DNA of 64,000 nucleotides from assembly GCF_030408815.1 (NCBI RefSeq), contig NZ_CP047355.1, forward strand, positions 2,418,001-2,482,000, given 5' to 3'. The notes below the pieces were generated by a model. The model made no database searches. It was not told the DNA's origin and saw only the letters and a list, made by a program, of their open reading frames with translations. This document shows positions 20,886 through 29,620 of the stretch, piece after piece (the stretch's first letter is position 1; every line of letters begins with the position of its first letter). Source of the DNA: Corynebacterium freiburgense. GTDB taxonomy: Bacteria; Actinomycetota; Actinomycetes; Mycobacteriales; Mycobacteriaceae. The translations under genes and the position numbers were made by a program.

Positions 20886-21773
20886 TTAGATTTCTAAGGT
20901 ATGGTCCACCTCGCTTCGAGTGGGTGGATTCGCGCCCACCCTGGAGCATGTAATCGCGGCCGCTGTGGCGGCATATTGCAACAGCTCACGCCATTGGTCA
21001 GCAGTAAGGTCTGCAATAAATTGGCGGGGATCAGCCCCACCATACAATTCAATTTGTGCTAAAAGTGCACCCATAATCGTATCGCCCGCACCAATCGTAT
21101 CCTGAACAGTAACCGGTGGTGACGGGACGTCGATAAGCATGCCACGTGCCTCTACGCGCAACCCCTGCGCGCCACGCGTAATCACGCGAGCCGGAACATC
21201 GCTGGGGCCCAAAAACTCCACTTCTTCATCGGAGAGTTTTAGCAGGGTGACATACGGCAAGAGAGCGTGCAGGAATTTGTGGTGCGCCGCCGTTGCATAA
21301 AACGGACGTATATTCGGATCTAAGGCAATAAAAGCGCCACTATCCGAAAGTGTGCGCAGGAGCTCGGCATAGCGGGAAGCACCCGGTTCCAATGCCAGGG
21401 AACAGGTGCCAAAGCACGCAATACCGGTCTGGAGCCCCATATCAGGCTCAATATAGCGATCCGCCGTGCCCTCGGTATAAAAGGTATAGCTAGCGCTGCC
21501 ATCGATACCTAAGGATGTTACTGCAAGCGTGGTCGGCTCGGGGCCACGCTGAACCAGGGAAATATCCACCTGCTCTTCGCGCAACCGACCAACCAATGCT
21601 TCCCCGAAGGCGTCATTAGACAATCGAGAAAGAAAACGAGTAGGCGCACCTAGACGCGCTGCCGCAATAGCCACATTAAACGGACCCCCACCAAGCGCAG
21701 GCTGCAATGGTGCCAGCGGCGCGGTAGATGTTGGTACTAGGTCAATTAAACCTTCACCGCAAACCGTAATCAT
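20886..21773 (-). CDS. PfkB-family carbohydrate kinase
   Basis: Ribokinase-fold sugar kinase of 295 residues. Motif 1 is visible as LGGGPFNVAIAAARLG (about 28-43) and motif 2 with the catalytic Asp as DTIGAGDTIMGALLAQ (about 225-240). The opening MITVCGEGLIDLVP resembles fructokinases, so fructose is the most likely substrate, but this is not certain. Its ATG abuts the nrdI stop with no gap and nrdE begins about 130 bases downstream, so it sits inside the nrd transcription unit. In C. glutamicum I do not recall a kinase here; it may be an insertion. Confidence 0.88.
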   Translation of the reverse strand: MITVCGEGLIDLVPTSTAPLAPLQPALGGGPFNVAIAAARLGAPTRFLSRLSNDAFGEALVGRLREEQVDISLVQRGPEPTTLAVTSLGIDGSASYTFYTEGTADRYIEPDMGLQTGIACFGTCSLALEPGASRYAELLRTLSDSGAFIALDPNIRPFYATAAHHKFLHALLPYVTLLKLSDEEVEFLGPSDVPARVITRGAQGLRVEARGMLIDVPSPPVTVQDTIGAGDTIMGALLAQIELYGGADPRQFIADLTADQWRELLQYAATAAAITCSRVGANPPTRSEVDHTLEI

Positions 21774-22220
21774 TTACTTTGCACCTCCCACGCCTACCGG
21801 AGAAAGCCCCAACCGTGCTGCATACTCTGTTAGACCTTCACGCACACGCCGTACATCTTCATCATTACCCATAAGCTCAAACCTATACACAAAAGGAACT
21901 CCCGTCTTAGCGGCAATAATATCCCCGGCTTTTCCGAAGTCTTCACCGAAATTTGTATTACCACTGGCAATAACCGCACGGATCAAACTCCGATTGTGTG
22001 GGTCATTTAAAAACCGAATAACCTGCACTGGGACCGGCCGAGGATCACCCCCTGCAATGGAAACCCCACCACCATATGTAGGGCAAATCAGTACATACGG
22101 CTCATTGACCTGCAACGGTTCATCCTTTTTATGCAAGGGAATACGAACCGATGGAAAACCTAATTTAGCAACAAACCGGTGGGTGTTTTCGGTAGCGGAG
22201 GAAAAATACACAATAAGCAT
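21774..22220 (-). CDS. nrdI: NrdI flavodoxin-like protein
   Basis: Flavodoxin that generates the oxidant used to assemble the NrdF manganese-tyrosyl radical. 148 residues: [17 protein letters not shown] (FMN phosphate loop), LICPTYGGG, and [15 protein letters not shown] (isoalloxazine loop). The open frame extends 16 codons further, but the family always starts just before the YFSS motif, so the ATG at 22220 is used. Adjacent to nrdH upstream, about 140 bases away. Confidence 0.96.
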   Translation of the reverse strand: MLIVYFSSATENTHRFVAKLGFPSVRIPLHKKDEPLQVNEPYVLICPTYGGGVSIAGGDPRPVPVQVIRFLNDPHNRSLIRAVIASGNTNFGEDFGKAGDIIAAKTGVPFVYRFELMGNDEDVRRVREGLTEYAARLGLSPVGVGGAK

Positions 22221-22361
22221 GGTGGAAAAATCCCTAATGCAGCGAAAAGGCAGACATGCACACGACAAGCGCCCTAACGGAAAAACCGCCTACGCAGTCA
22301 AAATAAACACTGCACAGGCGGCAAGCTTAGCGTTGAACTATGCGCATAAAAGCCAATCCTA

Positions 22362-22595
22362 CTAGGCAACCTGCGCGGCAAGTCCTCGAATGCGCTCCGG
22401 GCGGAAACCAGACCAGTGTTCACCATTAGCCTCAACAACAGGGGCCTGAAGGTACCCAAGCGCCAGGACATAATCGCGGGCGTCATCATCCATGCTGATG
22501 TCCACAAGGGTGTAATCAAGGCCAGCACGGTCAAGAGCCTTCTTGGTAGCGGTGCACTGAACACATGCAGGCTTACTGTAGACGGTGATAGCCAT
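22362..22595 (-). CDS. nrdH: NrdH glutaredoxin-like electron donor
   Basis: Small thioredoxin-fold protein (77 residues) that reduces the C-terminal cysteines of NrdE. The redox motif is CVQC (residues 11-14) after VYSKPA; the QAPVV cis-proline and the WSGFRPERIRGL ending are characteristic of NrdH. First gene of the nrdHI(pfkB)E run. Paired NrdR boxes lie about 150-200 bases upstream. Confidence 0.97.
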   Translation of the reverse strand: MAITVYSKPACVQCTATKKALDRAGLDYTLVDISMDDDARDYVLALGYLQAPVVEANGEHWSGFRPERIRGLAAQVA

Positions 22596-22743
22596 AATCT
22601 ATTCCTTTACATCAGCAATTCGACAAAACCTATATCTCTTTACAAGGCAAAAATTTCTCAGTTTTAGCCTTGTGCCGGGAGCTTCACTACAAGCAAGTAC
22701 AAGCACTCACACCTAGCGGTGTAATTCTCGGCGACATGAAGAA

Positions 22744-22791
22744 ACACTATACTTTGTGGCCGAATCTTGCAACCTCCACAATATATAGTAG
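22744..22791 (-). promoter_or_regulatory. Paired NrdR boxes upstream of nrdH
   Basis: Two sites resemble the NrdR consensus ACACWATATWTWGTGT: ACACTATACTTTGTGG at 22744-22759 and CCACAATATATAGTAG at 22776-22791. Their centres are 32 bases apart, about three helical turns, as is usual for NrdR pairs. NrdR is an ATP/dATP-sensing repressor of ribonucleotide reductase genes. Confidence 0.75.
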
Positions 22792-23165
22792 CTACGCTTG
22801 GGGAATCCCCAGCATGTAATTCGCTACCACACAACATGTTGCACCAACTTTCACAGGTAAGAAGTGCGCAACCTATCTCAACCCACAAACCGTACGTTCG
22901 GCCTTCTTGAAAGCCCCAGCTCGCCTTGAAAAAATCTCTATAAAATGTGACTTACGCCATAATTACAACGGTGTAGGAAAACCTAAAGCACATCATCGCC
23001 TGTTCTACAAATCCCCAGGAGCCCCAAAACACACCGCCCAAAATTCAATAGCGAAAGGGGCAGAAATACCGCTACCCCACCCCGAAAGAATCCCCTCAAT
23101 CGGGCCCACCCAGCCCCGTCCCCCATATAGAAACCTGAGAAAAACGTAATGACCAGCACAAAAAG
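22792..23165. other. Non-coding stretch between the nrdH control region and rpmJ
   Basis: No gene or recognisable element seen. The right half is A/C-rich on the plus strand. It separates the nrdH promoter from the rpmJ terminator. Confidence 0.5.
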
Positions 23166-23205
23166 AACACCCTCTACTGCAAATATATAAGCAATAAAGG
23201 GTGTT
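23166..23205 (-). terminator. Terminator after rpmJ
   Basis: Stem AACACCCT / AGGGTGTT with a 24-base A/T-rich loop, about 40 bases past the rpmJ stop. Confidence 0.65.
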
Positions 23206-23243
23206 AGTTTTGCAGCAAAATTACTGCAACAAAGCTCAAAAAA

Positions 23244-23366
23244 TTAGCCTTGGCGAGCCTTGAAACGAGGCTCTTTTTTATTGATCACATAGACCTTGCC
23301 GCGACGACGCACAACCTGGGCGCCCGGCTTATTCTTCAGCGACCGAAGGGAATTACGGACCTTCAT
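23244..23366 (-). CDS. rpmJ: 50S ribosomal protein L36 (bL36), cysteine-free form
   Basis: A 40-residue gene: [20 protein letters not shown] then a basic [20 protein letters not shown]. This is the C-minus form of bL36, lacking the CXXC/CXXXH zinc ligands of the canonical form. GAAAGGAGCGCCCG gives a good ribosome site before the ATG. The protein sits in the 23S/5S neighbourhood of the large subunit. Such zinc-free paralogues are often used under zinc limitation, but I see no clear Zur site and it may be the normal copy in this genus. Confidence 0.93.
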
Positions 23367-23524
23367 CGGGCGCTCCTTTCTATTATGCGCGTTTTACATT
23401 GTGAACGGATCGCCCACAATCGCCAGCTATGACACGAGGGACCATGTTAATCCACATCATAAGAAAACGCCAAACGACCAAGGACAGAGACGCTCACGAG
23501 TACCCATGCACTTACACTGGACAC

Positions 23525-24361
23525 ATGAAAACTAACTCCTTGCAAACCACAATACGCACCCAACTTCATACCAAACAAACCATCGATCCAGCCCAAGAAG
23601 TAATGGATCGCGTGAATTTTTTATCGAACTACCTCCAAACCACCGGACTGAAAGGATTCTGCTTAGGTATCTCCGGCGGCCAAGACTCCACCCTTGCGGG
23701 CAGATTGGCCCAACTTGCTGTAGAACAGCACCGTTCCACCGGCGGCAACGCAGAATTCTGGGCCCTGCGCCTACCCTACGGTGTGCAATTCGACGAAGCA
23801 GACGCCCAGATCGCACTCGATTTTATTCGCCCCGACCACCAAGGCACTATTAATATCCAAGAGGCTACCGACGCCGCGGCCATCGCTACCGCAAAAGCCT
23901 TAGGGGTGGCCCAACTCACCGACTTTAATAAAGGAAATATCAAAGCCCGACAACGAATGCTTGTGCAATACGCAGTGGCCGGTGAATTCGGGCTCGCAGT
24001 CATCGGCACCGACCATGCCGCTGAAAATATCACCGGATTTTTCACTAAATTCGGTGATGGTGCCGCCGATCTTCTCCCCCTGGCAGGCTTAAATAAACGC
24101 CAAGGTGCGGCAATGCTCGAATACCTTGGAGCACCACCATCTACATGGGAGAAAGTCCCCACCGCTGACTTAGAAGACAATAAACCCGCCCTCCCCGATG
24201 AAGTTACCCTAGGGGTAAGCTACCAGCGTATCGACGACTACCTTGAAGGTCGGGACGTCGATACGCAAGCTGCAGAGCGACTCGAACACTTATGGCGAAT
24301 CGGCCAACATAAACGCCACCTCCCCATCACCCCCCATGACACCTGGTGGCGCACAAACTAA
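23525..24361 (+). CDS. nadE: NH3-dependent NAD synthetase
   Basis: Final step of NAD synthesis: deamido-NAD + NH3 + ATP to NAD. 278 residues. The ATP-pyrophosphatase P-loop [15 protein letters not shown] is at about residues 47-61; [26 protein letters not shown] and [17 protein letters not shown] are typical of NadE. There is no glutaminase domain, so free ammonia is the nitrogen donor. ATG 23525 is chosen because [14 protein letters not shown] matches the usual length; the frame is open 32 codons further upstream. Convergent with the next gene, with a 4-base overlap. Confidence 0.96.
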   Translation: MKTNSLQTTIRTQLHTKQTIDPAQEVMDRVNFLSNYLQTTGLKGFCLGISGGQDSTLAGRLAQLAVEQHRSTGGNAEFWALRLPYGVQFDEADAQIALDFIRPDHQGTINIQEATDAAAIATAKALGVAQLTDFNKGNIKARQRMLVQYAVAGEFGLAVIGTDHAAENITGFFTKFGDGAADLLPLAGLNKRQGAAMLEYLGAPPSTWEKVPTADLEDNKPALPDEVTLGVSYQRIDDYLEGRDVDTQAAERLEHLWRIGQHKRHLPITPHDTWWRTN

Positions 24362-24780
24362 TAACGTTCTGGTTCCTCACCGAGAATAAATGAACGACCC
24401 GAAATAGTATTCGGCGTGATCTTTACATAGTTGTACTTTAATGTGGGCAGCCATGGTTTTAATGGCAATGAATCCGCATGCGTAATCTCATCGCTATGAG
24501 TTAATAGCTGCGCATCCCCCTTTACTACCACCGACCAGGCTGTAGACTCATCCACGACATCGACCTCAAACAGCACATCATGATTTAAGGCAATGGTAAA
24601 CACCTTATTGCCCTCGGCCGAACGCAAATAGACACAGCGATCGTCTACAACGTAGTTCACGGGGAAAATATCCATATCGTCCGCACGGCGAACAACAATT
24701 CGACCCAATTGCTGCGAAGCCAACCGCTCATAGCACTCGTCTTCACTTAGTACCTTGATAATTTCACTCTGCTCAGCCAT
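24358..24780 (-). CDS. Pyridoxamine 5'-phosphate oxidase family protein (flavin-binding split barrel)
   Basis: 140 residues. It begins [30 protein letters not shown], a typical opening of small actinobacterial split-barrel proteins that bind FMN or F420, followed by alternating beta strands and ending [15 protein letters not shown]. Corynebacteria lack F420, so FMN or haem is more likely. The frame is open 49 codons upstream, but the chosen Met fits the family start. Substrate unknown. Confidence 0.85.
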   Translation of the reverse strand: MAEQSEIIKVLSEDECYERLASQQLGRIVVRRADDMDIFPVNYVVDDRCVYLRSAEGNKVFTIALNHDVLFEVDVVDESTAWSVVVKGDAQLLTHSDEITHADSLPLKPWLPTLKYNYVKITPNTISGRSFILGEEPERY

Positions 24781-25641
24781 ACGCCTATTGTTCCACCCAA
24801 GTCGAACGTTCGTCGCAGAAACACCCCCGCCCTGGGGACGCACCACCCCCGAGCGCTGTACACCCCCTACACGGAACTTGCCCCCGAACGTCAAATTGGT
24901 TATCTGTTCTATCGGGATGAGACACAAAGGGTTATATTTATGAGCTTATATATATTGGTGCTTTTCGCCTGATTTACAGACAAAACAGTGTATTTAGCGA
25001 GGCGCCCCAAGTTATTTGTTGCACAGGACCCGACATTGCTTGGGGACGAACGCGCCGAAAGCCTTGACACACTGGGGGACGTCAGACTGAGGCTGAGGGA
25101 CGAAAAAGCGGGCCTTACCACCTAAAGGCAGTAATAGATCTATATATGCCGTCGTTTTTTACACCACCTTGTGTGCAATTGGTGTTTTTTGCGACAAAAT
25201 TATAGCCCTAGAGGGTGTTCGGTGACGCTTTTTACACCAATTGCACACAAGATGGTGTTTTTCGCGACAATCCCCAGGTAAACAATTGCCCGCAATCTAC
25301 CACTACCTCGGGATATGGTTATCAAAAGTTACGCACCATCAGGCAACGTAGCGCCAAGCGCCAAGCGCCAAAAACAGGCGCCACAAACCTAACCCGCTAA
25401 TAAGTCCATATCCCGTGCCAGCCTTTACGCCGGCCCCTGGAAAGGGATCACACAAGCCACAAACAATCACACGAGCAGCAGCAACCACATCAATCGCAGA
25501 AATCACACTGGCCATGGCGCCCAAAAATCTGGTAACAAATCCAGCTCAGCCCCACCCGGCTAAATCCAGCTCAGCCCCCAACCCAGTCCCCCAAAGAATC
25601 TAGCGAAATAGCGCACGTAGTCCAGTCCCCCCTCACGCCCC
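24781..25641. other. Non-coding stretch with a diverged hairpin repeat
   Basis: About 860 bases without a credible gene. The main content is the inverted pair of ACACC-type arms and the CCCCAGGTAAAC linker at 25154-25295, listed separately. Around 25350-25370 there is a triplicated GCGCCAA motif. AGCTCAGCCC repeats lie near 25550-25580. Confidence 0.6.
25154..25295 (+). repeat. Diverged relative of the modular hairpin repeat (variant arms)
   Basis: Two segments, 25161-25185 and 25234-25258, are inverted copies of each other with one mismatch (ACACCACCTTGTGTGCAATT versus the complement of ACACCAATTGCACACAAGAT). They are followed at 25261 by GCGACAATCCCCAGGTAAAC, which matches the linker GCGACAAACCCCAGGTCAAC of loci A to F. 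The order, two hairpin arms then this linker, is shared; the arm sequence is not. Confidence 0.7.
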
Positions 25642-26472
25642 CTAGGCAATCCCTCCGAGTTTATTCACCACATTGAAAAAATCCTGGACACGTTGCGCAT
25701 TCCATTTCTCTGTGGGGCGTGGCTCAATATGCGCAAAAATCGCAGTAGCCACCATACATGCAGCTTGTGACCACTCAGCAGTCTGCGAACTCCCAAATGC
25801 ACGCATGGGGAATTTGTCGAACAATTGTTTTTGTCCGACATCCTCCATGGTTAGTAGTCCCAATAAGGAAACCGACACTGCGCGCGACATCGTCTCAAAC
25901 CCCTCGGGGCCGGTCAATGGTCGCACCAACCGAAAACCGAAAAGGTCTACAAAATACGCATAGGTGCGTGCACGTTCCCGCATCGATTCTTCAAAAACCT
26001 CGGTGAGCTTCGCAAAGATCGAATCACGCAACTGCGGATCTGCAATCCGATCCTTGCCCTTGAGCACTGTGCGAAATGCACACCATTCCTCAGAATCATG
26101 CAACAGGCGCACGTCCTCCATTACGCCCCGGCGCACGATTTCAACCGCCACATCCCGGCGCACCTGACGGTCCTCCAGCCCCTCCCGAAACTCCGCCAAA
26201 AACGCGGCGTGATCCCCGATAAAGCCCTCATCATCTGGGAAAGGTAAATCAATCCGGTGCGCTAATTGTTCCAAAGCATCCCAATATAATTGGTCTCGAC
26301 GCCCCTTCCACCGATGCTTTGCCTTCGCCATAGACACCCCGGCGCAACGCACCACATCATCAAATGGAATGCCCTCCACCCCCAATGAAATTCCCCGCTC
26401 ATATGCAAGCTCAATCACCGCATCAACCATGCAGTATTCCAATTCCCCATCATCGACGACGGCAGCACCCAT
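25642..26472 (-). CDS. TetR-like transcriptional regulator
   Basis: 276 residues from the ATG at 26472. The N-terminal part has a helix-turn-helix pattern (MVDAVIELAYERGISLGVEGIPFDDVVRCAGVSMAKAKHRWKGRRDQLYWDAL, about 13-67) like TetR proteins, with a long helical ligand domain behind it. The family assignment rests on this pattern only. It diverges from the flavodoxin gene with 65 bases between starts, so it may control that gene. A longer frame starting inside the flavodoxin gene is not favoured. Confidence 0.7.
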   Translation of the reverse strand: MGAAVVDDGELEYCMVDAVIELAYERGISLGVEGIPFDDVVRCAGVSMAKAKHRWKGRRDQLYWDALEQLAHRIDLPFPDDEGFIGDHAAFLAEFREGLEDRQVRRDVAVEIVRRGVMEDVRLLHDSEEWCAFRTVLKGKDRIADPQLRDSIFAKLTEVFEESMRERARTYAYFVDLFGFRLVRPLTGPEGFETMSRAVSVSLLGLLTMEDVGQKQLFDKFPMRAFGSSQTAEWSQAACMVATAIFAHIEPRPTEKWNAQRVQDFFNVVNKLGGIA

Positions 26473-26537
26473 GCCGACCAAGGTAGCATGAGGGATACGA
26501 GCTGCGGGGTCAAATACCACGAAAGGGGCTAGGGTCA

Positions 26538-27023
26538 ATGAAAGCACTCATTATTTACGAAACATACTTCGGAAACACCAAAAATGTCGCCGAAGCCATT
26601 CAGGCTGGGCTCCACGACCGCGGCGTCGAGACGCAGATCAGCACAGCCTCCGATGCGCCCAAAACCTTTGAAACTGACATTCTTATTATCGGTGCGCCCA
26701 CCCATAACCGACGGCTCCCCAACCCCACCAGCCGCGCCAAAGCCGACCCAAATAACACCACAACCGGCGTCGCCGAATGGCTTGCCGAAAACACACTCCA
26801 ACCAGTCCCGTATCTGGCAGCATTTGACACCGTTACAGGCACGAGTTGGCTCACCGGATCCGCCGCAAAACGTATCGCCAAAATTATGCACAAACAACAC
26901 CCCAAATCAGCCGTGCAAACCCGCAGCTTTGTCGTCACCGGAAATGAAGGCCCACTCGCCGAAAAAGAACTCGACGCCGCTCGCACATGGGGACGCCTCA
27001 TTGCTGCGGACGCTAAACAATAG
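26538..27023 (+). CDS. Flavodoxin domain protein
   Basis: 161 residues, FMN-binding flavodoxin fold. The phosphate loop is MKALIIYETYFGNTKNVAEAI; the second loop is IIGAPTHNRRLPNP. The end (FVVTGNEGPLAEKELDAARTWGRLIAAD) matches flavodoxins of actinobacteria annotated as nitric oxide synthase-like or protoporphyrinogen-oxidase-like, without a defined partner. Divergent from the TetR-like gene; the disrupted thioesterase follows 25 bases downstream. Confidence 0.88.
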   Translation: MKALIIYETYFGNTKNVAEAIQAGLHDRGVETQISTASDAPKTFETDILIIGAPTHNRRLPNPTSRAKADPNNTTTGVAEWLAENTLQPVPYLAAFDTVTGTSWLTGSAAKRIAKIMHKQHPKSAVQTRSFVVTGNEGPLAEKELDAARTWGRLIAADAKQ

Positions 27024-27048
27024 ACGCTTTAGAAAAGGACCCTTACGC

Positions 27049-27479
27049 ATGCTTACTGTCGGCGACGTATTTACTTTCGAATACCAAATCCCCGAATCGA
27101 AAGTAGTACCGAATCTTTATCCAGAATCCCCAGAGTTTCAGGCTATACCGCCGGTTTTTGCCACAGGTTTTATGGTCGGGTTGTTGGAGTGGACGTGTAT
27201 TAAGAGCATCTCAACCCAACATTGTCGGAGGATCAAACCAGCCTTGGCATTGCGATTGAAACAACGCATAGTGCTGCATCGACACCCGGGATGACTGTCA
27301 GAGCGAAGGCGACTGTGCTTGAAAGCGGCGCCAAGAAAGTCAAATGGGCGGTCGAGGCACATGACGATGTCGAACTGATCGGCAGTGGTACACACACCCG
27401 CGCAATCGTTAATGCACAACGCTTTATCGACCACGTCAACGCCAAAGCCGAACAGTGTAGGGCAACAACGCTGAGCTAA
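27049..27479 (+). pseudogene. Hotdog thioesterase family gene, frameshifted
   Basis: The first 55 codons from ATG 27049 (MLTVGDVFTFEYQIPESKVV, then FATGFMVGLLEWTCIK) and the segment in another frame (LSEDQTSLGIAIETTHSAAS, then RFIDHVNAKAEQCRA, to 27479) together make one thioesterase of the fluoroacetyl-CoA thioesterase-like type, about 142 residues. The reading frame changes by minus one near 27205-27222, consistent with a one-base deletion. AAAAGGA precedes the ATG. Either a pseudogene or a sequencing error; there is no obvious slippery heptamer. Confidence 0.75.
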
Positions 27480-27492
27480 TTAACTACTTTCG

Positions 27493-27531
27493 CGGTCTGG
27501 GCGTCGTAAATGCGTAACGACGCCCAGACCG
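27493..27531 (+). terminator. Long stem-loop after the thioesterase remnant
   Basis: Perfect 15-bp stem CGGTCTGGGCGTCGT / ACGACGCCCAGACCG with a 9-base loop. No T-run follows, so termination is likely but not certain. Confidence 0.6.
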
Positions 27532-27683
27532 TAGGCCGAATCAGGTACCCCCGGTGCTTACCGCCCGCCTCGCGGTGCGCACTGAAATACGCAGTACACA
27601 AGCAATACCGTGTAAGCGCTAGCGTGGGTTCTACATCACAGCATCTCAGATAACTTCCAAATAGCCCTAATTTCATTAAGGTT

Positions 27684-29582
27684 ATGATAAATATTGCGTC
27701 AAATTATGGAAGGGATGCTGTGCTTAAGTCTCGCCGACATGCCGTGACCGAACATGATTACGTAACACAATCGCAAGGTTACGCCACTACTACAGAGCGC
27801 CTTCGAAACACTGAGCGACTCCTAAATGACCGGATCCGGAATTTACGGGAGTCGAATAGGCCCCTTGACCCGGATAGTGCTCTCCTTTTCTTCGACCTTG
27901 ATCTATCGGCGGAGGAATACCAGTGGCTTATTGATCTAGTTAAAACTGCAGTCAATGAGCCAGTGTCTCAACCTTACGATCACCTTGCCGAAATTTCTGG
28001 CCGGTACCCATTGGTGTTCCTCGGCTCACTAGTCGCCGTGGCGCAGTCTTCAACAAAACAAGAATTCTGGACGGAATACGCAAAATGCATAGACACTACA
28101 AATACTGCAACGTTTGACGAGACAGGCTTCTATGACCTCGTAGGCCTTTATAACCTCGAACAACAGGTGACTGCGAAAAACCTTGCCATAGTATCGCAGC
28201 TACCGAACGCCGGGGATAACACCCGAAACGCACACACTTTCTACCTCCATGCGGGCATACCTGGCCATGAACTTGCCGAATTGTCCGCGAAAATTCATTC
28301 GGAAATCACCTCCACCAATGACTCAGAATCGTATGCACAAGCAGTATTTGAATCTTTAGGCACCACAACAACCGAGTTGAAGTTACCAGCTCTCAAAACT
28401 TTAGCTTTAGATTTTCCAGAGCATGCACTGCACCTGCTGACCCGAATACATGAGCTGCATGTGTACTCATTAGCAGATAAAAACTCATTAGATGAAGAAA
28501 CATTCGAAGGGACAAATGGGTTGCCGGAGCCGACATTCCAGCTCCTTTGCAAATTATTAGGAAATTGCGAACCTGACGAAATTGCTAGTGAGCAAGAGCT
28601 TGAATGGGATACTGAATCATTTATTATTCCCTGCTTGCAAGGAGCGAATGGCCTGCCGGTATTCTCTTCATCACCTCGAATCCGCATTCCAGAAGGCAAA
28701 GCAATCTGGGAACTCCGCTACTATCAAGTAGCTCCGGAGAACGATAGAAAATTACTTTCCACAGATATTATTGAGGACAATTTCAAAGGCACTTTCTTTA
28801 AACTGCTCCAAGGCTCCGAGGACGGAACAGACCCTTGGGTGGGCACCTTTGAAGTTGAGGTTTTCCGGAATCATACGCAAATGCAAACCTTCACATTTAA
28901 TATTGCTGAAGGCTTAAAAGTAAGCATCGAGTACGATAAATCAACCATTAATGGCAATTTCATTGTGCCAATATCTGACACGGGAAGTGCTGCCTTTACC
29001 AAAGCCAATATCACCTTTGAAGTAGAAGACGGATATTCCCTTCGGGTTCCAAGCAACACATGGAAGATAGATTCGCCGCAAAGTGAAACATTCACGGTAG
29101 TTGAACATGCGACCAACGCTAAAAGTAGTTCACTGAAATGCATTGTAAGACCAAGCAGGCTTACCTTTAGCTTGCCAATCTTAGGTGAAGACAAACCTTT
29201 GCGGAATAACGCAATTGCCGTACCTTCTAACAAACTTGCACACAACCAAGACCTTGAAATTCACTTCCCTGAAGAAGTCTTCGATGTAAAGATTTTAATG
29301 GTGAAAATCGGTACACAAAAATTAAAAAACGCCGAGCATCAGTCAATTGTTCTTACGCGCGTTGAAGGCGAAAACTCGTGGCACTGCGCAGTGTCCGAAA
29401 TTCTAGAGCACATTTCAAGTAACGTAAGCTATCAAATTGTCGCGGAATGGTTTACATGTACAGAAGAGGATTTTGTACAAAATCGCCTTAGCCGACAGCA
29501 GAAACGCCAGTATAAAAAGACAAAGAAGGACCCACGCCCAGTTGCGCATGCCGAGCTTGCAAAGGTGTTAAAGACAAACTAA
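27684..29582 (+). CDS. Unrecognised 632-residue protein with beta-rich C-terminal half
   Basis: I cannot assign a family. Residues 1-240 are predicted mainly helical with a charged stretch (TTERLRNTERLLNDRIRNLRES); residues 320-600 alternate short hydrophobic strands and acidic turns, looking like several Ig-like or other beta-sandwich units. It ends in a basic tail (RLSRQQKRQYKKTKKDPRP). There is no signal peptide, membrane helix, Walker motif or nuclease motif that I can see. The gene is A/T-richer than its neighbours and lies between a frameshifted thioesterase and a shortened DUF2254 gene, which suggests an accessory locus. It could be the remnant or one subunit of a larger system. Confidence 0.75.
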   Translation: MINIASNYGRDAVLKSRRHAVTEHDYVTQSQGYATTTERLRNTERLLNDRIRNLRESNRPLDPDSALLFFDLDLSAEEYQWLIDLVKTAVNEPVSQPYDHLAEISGRYPLVFLGSLVAVAQSSTKQEFWTEYAKCIDTTNTATFDETGFYDLVGLYNLEQQVTAKNLAIVSQLPNAGDNTRNAHTFYLHAGIPGHELAELSAKIHSEITSTNDSESYAQAVFESLGTTTTELKLPALKTLALDFPEHALHLLTRIHELHVYSLADKNSLDEETFEGTNGLPEPTFQLLCKLLGNCEPDEIASEQELEWDTESFIIPCLQGANGLPVFSSSPRIRIPEGKAIWELRYYQVAPENDRKLLSTDIIEDNFKGTFFKLLQGSEDGTDPWVGTFEVEVFRNHTQMQTFTFNIAEGLKVSIEYDKSTINGNFIVPISDTGSAAFTKANITFEVEDGYSLRVPSNTWKIDSPQSETFTVVEHATNAKSSSLKCIVRPSRLTFSLPILGEDKPLRNNAIAVPSNKLAHNQDLEIHFPEEVFDVKILMVKIGTQKLKNAEHQSIVLTRVEGENSWHCAVSEILEHISSNVSYQIVAEWFTCTEEDFVQNRLSRQQKRQYKKTKKDPRPVAHAELAKVLKTN

Positions 29583-29620
29583 TAAAATAACGTCAGCTGC
29601 TCGCCGCTAACATAGATCGT

